A DNA stretch of 64,000 nt, from NCBI RefSeq assembly GCF_036884655.1, contig NC_088340.1:11948501-12012500 (forward strand), in the 5' to 3' direction. Shown here piece by piece: positions 1-8,941 of the stretch (position 1 is its first letter; every line of letters begins with the position of its first letter). A program made the translations under genes and the position numbers. The notes under the pieces are model-generated. The model did not search any database and was not told the origin of the DNA. It saw only the letters and a list, made by a program, of their open reading frames with translations. The DNA comes from Musa acuminata AAA Group. Its lineage: Eukaryota; Streptophyta; Magnoliopsida; Zingiberales; Musaceae.

Positions 1-641
1 ATCATTATTACAAAATGAGTCCGATTTGATGATTAGCCCTTGAGGGACTCGACCAAGCATACCACATCCTCAAGTCACTGGTGACATCTCTATGTCATAG
101 ACAAGATATCGAATCATGATATAAGTGAGCCTCGAGAGACTTGACCAACTCAACATACGTTGGGAATCGATTCCTCCCTATAATGATGGAAGGTCATATG
201 GGTCAATATAATTATCTTACGTTTATCGACTTAATATTATCGAGAGAAGAGATTTTTATTCGATCTCCTATGATGTATCACATATATCCATATTTAATAT
301 ATATCTACATCACATGTAAATATATATACATATCTAGTAGGTGTATAAATAATCACACATCACATGATCAATCACACTAGATGATCATGGACTATAGCCT
401 AATGTGATCAAGCCCAAGCCAGCGGACCCAATCACTCATATCACGATCTATATGTTCATTGGCGCATTACTATGCATTATAATCGTCCATCTCATCCTTA
501 TCAATTTCGTTGGCATCTCAGCACATCTTCATGCATTGCAATCATCCGTCTCGGCTTCGTGGGTCTCACTATCACCTCCACGCTCCTGCCACATCTCCTC
601 GTGTAATTACAACATAATCACAGGTAGGCAGGCTAAACAAT
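1..641 (-). mobile_element. Leader fragment of an H-like Copia element (left duplicate)
   Basis: Noncoding. It matches 31206-31808 nearly base for base, and both are the reverse complement of the E leader at about 12190-12960. It carries minus-strand copies of the TCGAGTCCCTCGA-type inverted repeat (near 40-55 and 131-143). It is the left edge of a minus-strand element of the second Copia family, cut at 641/642 by a G-like LTR at the same point where G enters H at 31808/31809. Small ORFs in it match no protein I recognise. Confidence 0.8.
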
Positions 642-1087
642 TATTGAATATTATATTTTAATGATGAAACCAATTGATAGAGTTTATGATCTAATCTATA
701 TTTTGAGCAACGTAGGACTAGCTTCGATCATAAAGAGATAATTAAACCAGGAAGAATCAATATTGGACCGGAGTGGAACATGTCAGAAGATTGGACGTCA
801 AGCCGGAAGATCGGTCAATGTGTCACCAGAAGGCTTCATGCCATGAGTTCAGGCATTGGGCCTAGAAGAGCAGACATTGCGCCAAGCAGAGATGAGTTGC
901 AAAGGTCAACATACCGATTGGGCAAAAGAGGATGATGAGCAAAAGGATTGGACGAAGCACCGATGAACTAATGACATGCCGGACAATATATGATTAATGC
1001 TTTGTAATAATTGTTTAGATCAAAGTAGTTTTAGTTATAATTTGGTTGGTTTAGAATGTAATTAAGCTAACTCAATTAGGGGCCAAC
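642..1087 (+). mobile_element. 5' part of a G-type Sirevirus LTR (left duplicate)
   Basis: It starts TATTGAATATTA (a TG to TA change at the terminus) and matches G LTR 31809-32254 throughout. It ends in GGGGCCAAC at 1087, where F begins. The last five bases CCAAC (1083-1087) are the target site; the same CCAAC follows D at 41169-41173. It is noncoding. The rest of this LTR lies outside the surviving left copy. Confidence 0.82.
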
Positions 1088-1170
1088 TGTTGAATCTCGA
1101 ATTTTGATGATGAAGTCAATTGTCATTTGTTTATCTAATCTATATGTTGAGAAAAGTGTGCAGGATTAAC
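1088..1170 (+). mobile_element. Sirevirus F, 5' LTR head (before E insertion)
   Basis: It begins TGTTGAATCTCGAATTTTG, the canonical start of A/D-type Sirevirus LTRs, and runs to GGATTAAC. It continues at 26571 (GCAGTAAGACATGCAG), giving the order seen uninterrupted in D at 32255-32360. Element E separates the two parts. Confidence 0.85.
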
Positions 1171-2198
1171 TACTAGTCATAGGTGCCCAGCAAGCCAATC
1201 ACGTGAGTGATGGCACATGTGACTTGATAAAGAATCATTTTGCTTATTATATTTTGGCATATATCACTTTATAACTATTGCATATATGCATATATATATT
1301 GTGATGTACTTGGATTTGTGCAATTGGAATCGGATTTTGATGAGATCATGAAAATAAGATCGATTCACCTTTAAACACATATCCTAAATAATCTCGGTCA
1401 TAGGTTACTCAAGAGGGACATCGTGATAACCGGACAGAGTGGTGTGCTGTATACCCGTCCATATGATGGATGCAGCTAGTCTCATAGCTGCTCGTGTAGG
1501 GACACTAGGGATACAGTACAAGTGCTCATTGGAGAATGAGTTCACTGATTGATCCGCTTACGGAATGCTAGATGGTTGATGATGCCTTATTGTCAGACAA
1601 CGATTCCGTAGTCCTAGTGGTGTATCTGGTCCCTAGACTTGAGATACCAAGGATGTCCTATATGAGTGCTCCACCCTTTGATACCAGACATATAGGTTTG
1701 GTTGTCCCAGATATAGTACAGCTGGTCATTGGGAGTGATAGTCGACTTTACGAGGGCTATTGAGTGTCGATAGAGGATCATCCACTCTCGGCGTCATGAG
1801 AGGAATATCCCATGTGTTCTTGCTCAAACAAATCCCTGGCCAGGGTCATTCGGGTTGAGAGAGAAAGAGTTCTCCGGGAGAATCCGATTAGAGCGAGACT
1901 CGAGTAGAAACCGTATGGGTCTGACAGCACCATGCTCGATATATGGTCTCTGGGATATTAGATGGACGAGGGACTATAGGTACACGGTAACTGAGGACAG
2001 ACAAGTCCAATGGATTGGATTCCCCTGTAACATCTGGGGACTACGGCGTAGTGGCCTAGTACGTCCGTAGTCGATGAGTCGAGTGAATTATTACAAAGAT
2101 AATAATTCATTGAGTTAGAAGGAGTTCTGATAGGTATGACTCACGGCCAGCTCGATATTAGGCCTAGAGGGTCACATACATATGGTAGGTATTACGAT
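1171..2198 (+). mobile_element. E 5' LTR, first part
   Basis: It starts TACTAGTCATAGGTGCCC (the 3' LTR at 25188 starts TGCTAGTCATAGG) and matches 25188-26280 along its length. It is noncoding; the short ORFs at 1572-1763 and 1855-2070 lie in LTR sequence. It ends in GTATTACGAT, where ACGAT (2194-2198) is the target duplication of A. The LTR resumes at 10791 with AAGTAGAGG, and the unsplit arrangement can be read at 26268-26285. Confidence 0.88.
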
Positions 2199-3314
2199 TG
2201 TTGAATCTCGAATTTTGATGATGAAGTCAATTGTCATTTGTTGTCTAATGTATGTGTTGAGATAAGTGTGCAGGATTAACTACGATGAAAGTAAGACATG
2301 CAGCAGGAGTTGTGCCGGAGTCATGACAATGATCACGTTGGGAGTTCGAGAGCTCGACGGAAGTTCGGACAGTCGTCGGAGGTTCTACGGGAACAAATCC
2401 GAGAAGTCCAGAAGCTTGCCAAAGGAGCTCGTCGGAACTTGCCAAGTGGATCGTCGCAATCTAGGAGTTTGCCGGAAGTCCGCAGGAGCATCACCAAGGG
2501 TTCATCGGATGATAGACGAAAGTTCGTCGGAAACTCGCCGGAAGAAGCGAGTGACGCACCGAAGAAAGCTGCAGAATATGTCTTAGGAAATCATCGTAGT
2601 TAGCACTTTAATTAAGTTAGAAATGGGAGGTGATCCCATTAGCTTAATCCTGGGGCAATTGGGCCCCTGAAGAACTCAAATTGGGTCGAATGGTTCAACC
2701 CATTCGGACCCAGGTTGCTGTGGGAGGTGCAACCGCCCAAGCAGGGAGGTAGCACCGCCCAAGCTATGTCTCCCAGCGAGACTGGGCGATGCAACCGCCC
2801 CAGCCAAGAGGTGCAACCGCCCAAGGCTCAGTCTCCGAGCGAGACTGGGCGGTGCAACCTCCTCTGTCAGGAGGTAGCACCGCTAGAGCTCAAGTTTCGA
2901 GCACTTTTACGAACAAGTTTCTAAGTTCTGATCTTTTCGAATCTGCATTCAGACGTAAATCGGTGTTTTCGTACGATCTTTACATTGCAGTTTACATTTA
3001 CGCAAACTGCGCCTAGACGCAAACTACGCTTAGACGCAATCTGAGCTTAGACGCAAACTGCACTTAGATGCAAACTGCGCTTAGACGCAATCTGCATTTA
3101 GACGCAAACTGCTTTTAGACGCAAACTGCGTAAACTGCGCTTAGACGCAAACTGTGTTTAGACGTAAACTGCACTTAATCATAAGTAATCTTAGAATTGG
3201 CTTTTGCATCAAAATAGTTTTTATCGAACGAACGAAGCTTTCGTTTTTAATCGCTGAAAGATTTTCGCTGCACTAATTCACCCCCCCCCCCTCTTAGTGC
3301 TCTCGATCCTAACA
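2199..3314 (+). mobile_element. A 5' LTR (internally deleted)
   Basis: 1116 bp against 1844 bp for the partner LTR. Two internal deletions explain the difference. One joins TTTCGAGC to ACTTTTACG near 2912, matching loss of about 9646-10260; it removes the TATA box and presumed start of transcription. The other is near 3000, matching about 10361-10470. It holds GGYGGT/ACCRCC inverted repeats (2728-2883), the 17-bp repeats and the terminal hairpin (3270-3300). The ORFs at 2266-2603 are repeat-derived and not believable genes. Confidence 0.9.
3000..3180 (+). repeat. 17-bp tandem repeats in A LTR
   Basis: About nine imperfect copies of a unit near ACGCAAACTGCGCTTAG. A matching array is at about 10460-10650 in the 3' LTR. 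D, F, G, B and I lack it, so it arose in the A lineage, probably by slippage from a GCAAACTG motif in the parent LTR. Confidence 0.85.
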
Positions 3315-3330
3315 ATTGGTATCAGAGCCC
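3315..3330 (+). other. A primer binding site (tRNA-iMet)
   Basis: ATTGGTATCAGAGCCC directly follows the LTR end TAACA. TGGTATCAGAGC is the usual plant PBS complementary to the initiator tRNA-Met 3' end and would prime minus-strand DNA. Confidence 0.93.
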
Positions 3331-3364
3331 GGTTAACTCTCAAACGGATTAAAACCCAAGAGAG

Positions 3365-4947
3365 ATGGCTTACGCCGGAAACCAAGAGAGCCATTCCATT
3401 ACACGTCCACCCATGTTTAATGGGACGGACTACACCTATTGGAAGACCCGAATGAGGATCTTTCTTATTTCTATGGACGTTGAACTCTGGAATCTTGTCG
3501 AGAATGGTTTTTCAAAGTCTTCTCTTCCAATGATCGATTGGAACGATTCGGAGAAGAAGGCTTTCGCTCTTAATGCAAAGGCTATGAATGCCTTATTTTG
3601 CGCACTTGATAAAAACGAGTTTAATCGTGTTTCGATTTGTGAAACTGCATTTGATATTTAGCACACACTCGAAGTGACTCATGAAGGCACAAGTAGAGTG
3701 AAAGAGTCAAAAATCAATCTTTTGTTACACTCTTTCGAACTTTTTCGGATGAAACCGAGTGAGACTATTGGCGACATGTTTACCCGTTTCACGGATGTTG
3801 TCAACGGTCTAAAAGGACTCGGAAAAAGTTTTTCGGATTTTGAGCTCGTAAATAAGATTCTAAGATCCCTTCCTGAGAGTTGGGATCCTAAAGTCACTGC
3901 TATTCAAGAGGCAAAAGATCTAAACAACTTCCCTCTTGAAGAACTAATTGGGTCATTAATGACCTACGAGATGACTTGCAAAGCTCATGAAGAGCAAGAA
4001 GACATCCTTCCAAAGAACAGGAAGGATATGGCACTTAGAACTTTGGAAGATCACTTGAAAGAAAACTCAAGTGATGAGGACTGTGATGATGACTTGGCAC
4101 TTCTAACAAGAAAATTTAAAAAATTCATTAAAAGAAACAAGTTTAAGAATGACACTAAAAGTAAACTTGAACCCAAGAAAGACCAAGTTATTTGCTATGA
4201 GTGCAAAAAGCCGGGACACTACAAGAGTGATTGTCCCCAAGCCAAAAAGAGAACAACAAAAAAGAAGGCGCTCAAAGCAACATGGGATGATTCGAGCGCG
4301 TCTGAAGAAGAGGAGTCCAACACCGAGCAAGTTGCTCATTATGCCTTAATGGCCATCGAAGAGGAGGTAAAGAATTTATTAGATGCTGATTTATCTTTCG
4401 ATGAATTATTAAATGCCTTCCATGACTTATTTGATGAATGCAAGATTATCAATAGAAAATACAAATTGCTGAAAAAGGAGCATGATAGTCTTATCTGTGA
4501 TTTTGATAAGTTAAAAATTGAATATCATGATAGTTTAAATTCATGTATCAAATGTCATGATCTAGAAACTCTCCAAAAAGAAAACCTGCTACTTAAGGAC
4601 ACCTTGAAGAAATTCGAGGTTGGTAGCAAGTCATTGAACATGATCCTTGCAAACAAGGGTCACGTTCCAAAAAGAAGTGGAATTGGATTTGTGAGAAGTC
4701 CTCACCTAAATCCAACCACCTTTATAAAAGGCCCCATCTTACATGTTCAACACCAAGCAAAATGTAACTTTTGTTGCAAAATTGGACACAAGACGCATAA
4801 TTTCCATTCAAGAAAATTAGTCCAAACAAATTGATTTGAGTTCCTAAAGGAACCATGATAAACTCTATGCAACATGATAAACAATGTAGATCTATCTTTG
4901 AGGCACCCAAAAGCAAATGGGTACCTAAAAATCATCCTTTCTTGTAG
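3365..4947 (+). pseudogene. gag: A gag (Sirevirus Gag, broken)
   Basis: Gag is the capsid/nucleocapsid protein that packages element RNA in cytoplasmic particles. The start ATG at 3365 follows the PBS by 35 bp. An N-terminal UBN2-like domain has the core FNGTDYTYWKTRMR. A TGG to TAG change at 3659-3661 splits the frame. After it come the capsid part, a CCHC zinc knuckle CYECKKPGHYKSDCP (about 4195-4240), a charged stretch, a predicted coiled-coil region (about 4370-4650), and a second knuckle-like box CNFCCKIGHKTHNFH in which the last Cys is lost. A 1-bp deletion near 4800-4820 and a TGG to TGA follow. The frame ends at TAG 4945-4947, a stop shared with D. Two knuckles and a long Gag fit Sirevirus. 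Confidence 0.9.
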
Positions 4948-7900
4948 AAACCCACACCATCGCAAGCTAGGAGCAAGAGATGGTACCTTGATAGTGGATG
5001 CTCAAGGCATATGACCGGAGATCCATCTCAATTCTCTAAGCTCACTAGCATAGACGAAGGCTATGTCACCTTCGGAGACAACAACAAGGGTAAAATCATT
5101 GGCAAAGGAACCATAGGTAACAAATCCAACTTCTTTATTGAAGATGTTTTGTTAGTTGATGGTTTAAAACATAACCTCTTGAGCATTAGTCAATTATGTG
5201 ATAAAGGATACACTGTCAAATTCGAATCTAATGCTTGCATCATTGAAAAACCACATAAGAACATGTCTATGATTGCATTAAAACAAAATAACGTATACAC
5301 TATTGACATCAATGATTTATGTGATGAAATGTGTTTTGCGGTTATGAATGAGGATGCTTGGCTATGGCATAGAAGATTAGGTCATGCTAGCATGAAACTA
5401 ATCACTCAAATATCATCTAGAGAACTTGTAAGAGGAATTCCTCATATCAAGTTCATCAAAGATAATGTATGTGATGCTTGCCAATTAGGTAAACAAATTA
5501 AGGGTAGTTTCAAAGCTAAGAATCAAATAAGTACCTCTAGGCCCTTACAATTGATCCATATGGACTTATTCGGACCAATCTCTACATCGAGTCTTGGAGG
5601 TAGCAAGTACGCCTTTGTCATTGTTGATGACTACAGCAGATATACATGGACCTACTTCTTAAAACAAAAAAATGAATGCTTTAAATATTTTACCAAGTTT
5701 TGTAAACTTGTTCAAAATCAGAAGGGTTCTATGATTTCGTCAATTAGAAGTGATCATGGTGGAGAATTTCAAAACCATGACTTCCAAGAATTCTGTGAAC
5801 TCAATGGATACAACCATAACTTCTCTACTCCAAGAAATCCTCAACAAAATGGGGTAGTAGAAAGAAAAAATTGAAATATACAAAAAATGGCAAGAACCAT
5901 GTTGAATGAACATAGCCTATCCAAATATTTTTGGGCCGAAGCCGTAAACACTGCATGCTATATTTTGAATAGAGTTCTAGTAAGACCCTTACTCACCAAA
6001 ACTCCTTATGAGTTATGGAATAACAAAAAACCCAATGTCTCATATTTTAAAGTCTTTGGGTGTAAATGTTTTATCTTAAATGAAAAGGATAACTTAGGAA
6101 AATTCGATGCTAAATCTGATGAAGGAATCTTTCTTGGTTATTCTTCGGTTTCTAAAGCTTTTCGTATTTTCAATAAAAGAACTTTAATTATTGAAGAATC
6201 CATCCATGTTGTTTTCAATGAGATTTTCGAAATTAGGAAAAATGATCTTGACGATGATGTTAATTTTGATTCTTTGAATTTAAACGCAACCCCGTCTCCA
6301 ACTAGCAACTTGGATGCATCCACTTCCCAGATTTCCTTACCCAAGGATTGGAAGTATGTAGATGCTCATCCTAAGGAGCTAATCTTAGGAGACACATCAA
6401 AGGGGGTTCAAACACTTCTTTTAAAAATTTTTGTGCCAACGCCGCCTTTCTCTCCCAAATTGAACCCAAATGTGTTGATGAAGCCATGAAAGATGATTCA
6501 TGGATTCTCGCAATGTAAGATGAATTGAATCAATTTGAGAGAAATGAGGTGTGGACGCTTGTTCCTAGGCCAAATGACCATTTAGTTATTGGTACTAAAT
6601 GGGTCTTTAGAAACAAGCAAGATGAAAATGGTATCGTGGTTAGAAACAAGGCTAGATTAGTGGCCAAAGGTTTCAACCAAGAAGAAGGTATCGATTATGA
6701 AGAAACCTTCGCTCCTGTGGCTCGATTAGAAGCCATAAGAATGCTCCTTGCCTACGCTAGTAGTAATAATTTTAAATTATTTCAAATGGATGTTAAAAGC
6801 GCTTTTCTTAATGGCTTTATTTCCGAAGAAGTCTATGTTGAACAACCTCCTGGATTTGAAAATAATAGTCTCCCTAATCATGTGTTTAGATTAACTAAAA
6901 CTCTCTATGGTTTAAAACAAGCTCCAAGAGCTTGGTATGAGAGACTTAGTTATTTTCTTATTGAAAATAATTTCATAAAAAGCAAGGTTGATACTACATT
7001 ATTCATCAAGAACTTTGAAAATAATTTTCTCATTGTTCAAATTTATGTTGATGATATTATCTTTGGTTCTACGAATGAATCTCTTTGTGAATCCTTTGCT
7101 AAAACTATGAGTCTTGAATTCGAAATGAGTCTAATGGGAGAGTTAACATTCTTCTTAGGTCTACAAATCAAACAACTAAGCAATGGCATCTTTATTAGTC
7201 AAACTAAATATGCTATGAGTTTACTAAAGAAGTTTAATATGAATAACTCAAAAGCTATTAACACTCCTATGAGCACCTCCACTAAGTTAGAAATTGATGA
7301 AAGTGGAGAAAGCTTCGATCAAAAAACCTATAGGGGTATGATAGGAAGTTTACTTTACCTCACTACAACTAGACCAGACATAATGTTCAGTATAAGACTT
7401 TGTGCTAGATTTCAATCAAACCCTAAGATATCTCATCTCAAGGCAGTTAAAAGAATACTCAGATATCTTAATGGTACCACAAATCTATGATTATGGTACC
7501 CATAATTAGAGAAGCTTGAGTTAATTGCTTATGCTGATGCGGACTTCGCTGGCTGTAGATTAGATAGAAAAAGCACATCAGGAACATGTCAATTCTTAGG
7601 ACATGCCCTTGTTTCCTGGTCATCTAAGAAACAAAACTCGGTTGCACTATCAACAACCGAAGCTGAATATATTGCAGCAAGTGCATGCTGTGCACAAGTT
7701 GTTTGGATGAAAAATACCTTAGAAGATTATAAAGTTCATCTTAAAAATATTCCCATTAAATGTGATAACACAAGTACAATATGCCTAACAAAAAACCCTA
7801 TACAACACTCAAGAACAAAACATGTTGATATCAGACATCACTTTATACGAGATCATGTTACGAATCATGATGTAATCATAGAATTCATTGATACAAAACA

Positions 7901-7994
7901 TCAACTAGCTGATATCTTTACAAAACCTCTAAGTGAAGAACAATTTGATTTCATAAGAAGAGAATTAGGAATGTTGATGTGTCCGAATACTTAA
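4948..7994 (+). pseudogene. pol: A pol (protease-integrase-RT-RNase H, broken)
   Basis: The aspartic protease motif DSGCSRHMTG starts at 4990. The integrase zinc region has WHRRLGHAS (about 5360) and CDACQLGKQ (about 5470); catalytic-core blocks are HMDLFGPIS, IRSDHGGEF and NGVVERKN. AGA to TGA at 5872-5874 and a 1-bp loss near 6400 break it. RT runs from 6525: [23 protein letters not shown] and catalytic YVDD at 7044-7055. Stops near 7488 and 7500 precede RNase H (ADFAGCRLDRKSTSG, STTEAEYIAAS) and the C-terminal QLADIFTKPL. The PR-IN-RT-RH order is Copia. Frames on both sides of each stop agree except at the frameshifts, so only a few lesions inactivate it. Confidence 0.92.
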
Positions 7995-8941
7995 ACTAGT
8001 TAAAATTATTTTTCGGACGTTATTGATTACTATTACATGCCTTGGTATCACTTGATCAAATAACATGTTGGAAATTATGTGACAAATGTTTTTCAAAATC
8101 AGTAGCTTACTCATATCCGAATGCATGTAAGAAGTTCATCTTATTTTCGGTTTGAATGCTAAAAATAGGATTTTCCTATACACTCTTATGAAAACTTTTT
8201 GAAAAATGAGTTTCCTCCTTCAAGCAACGAACTATAACATAACAAGGAGAAGAGATATTCACATCTACCATGCTTTTTGATAATGCTACCATGCTTTTTG
8301 TTGATGACAAAGGGGGAGAAAAATATGAATTGATATGGTTACTATTACTGATGTTATGATTAGGCCATACCTGCTATCACTGATAATGATATGGTTGCTA
8401 TTACTGATGTTGATATGGTTGCTATCACTGATGCTATGATTAGGCCATACCTACTATCACTGATAATGATATGGTTGCTATTACTGATGTTGATATGGTT
8501 GCTATCACTGATGCTATGATTATGCCATACTTGCATCACCAAGAAATATATGATTGCCATATGCCCTGGATCAAGATATCAAACAAAAATTTGCATCGTA
8601 CGAACTGATATCTTACCATGTGATGCAATGCTACACTTGTTAAAATATTCGAAATGTGTACATCATGTAATGATATCAAAATCTTGCTTCATAGCTTTAC
8701 ATGTCGATATCTTACAATATGATGAATTGCTAAAATAATCATCATTCAAACTTGTTATATTTGAAAATGTATGTCAAGCCTTGACATCATCTTCAAAGAG
8801 ATACATTATGATAGGAATCATGATGGGAATATGTCTCTTGAATTTATAAAGTTTTTAAATTCAAGAAGTATGGCATATAGACAGGGGGAGTTAAGGTTAA
8901 CTCCATTATCAATTGATTGTCATCATAAAAAAGGGGGAGAT
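7995..8941 (+). other. A 3' noncoding region with polypurine boxes
   Basis: No believable ORF and no env-like gene. It holds an 80-bp tandem repeat (8355-8530), an internal polypurine box ACAAAGGGGGAG (about 8308-8322) after CTTTTTGTTGATG, a second box GGGGGAG at 8884-8890 leading a hairpin (GGAGTTA 8887-8893, TAACTCC 8898-8904), and the terminal PPT AAGGGGGAGAT (8931-8941). See findings for the boundary inverted repeats. Confidence 0.85.
8355..8530 (+). repeat. 80-bp tandem repeat in A 3' region
   Basis: TATGATTAGGCCATAC begins at 8355 and 8435, and a third copy starting at 8515 is cut short: a period of 80 bp, about 2.2 copies. Each unit itself contains about 20-bp subrepeats built on TGATATGGTTGCTAT. 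D and the gag-only elements do not show it. Confidence 0.88.

Noticed and set aside
1572..1763. 63-75 aa ORF recurring at 25614, 53812 (minus) and 56690
   Set aside because: It recurs because the LTR recurs; both strands are open over the same stretch and substitutions do not favour synonymous sites by eye.
2266..2603. Overlapping ~100-aa ORFs, repeated at 9009-9346
   Set aside because: They lie wholly inside A LTRs and come from the CGGAAG-type repeats; the frames are not conserved in B, D or F LTRs.
3000..3180. CRISPR-like array
   Set aside because: Units are 17 bp, directly joined without unique spacers, and sit in a plant LTR.
8360..8560. 66-aa minus-strand Ile/Ser-rich repeat ORF
   Set aside because: A translation of the 80-bp tandem repeat; it has no counterpart in D.
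7995..8941. Possible env-like gene after pol, as in some Sireviruses
   Set aside because: Too short, no open frame over 70 residues, and the space is taken by tandem repeats and polypurine boxes.
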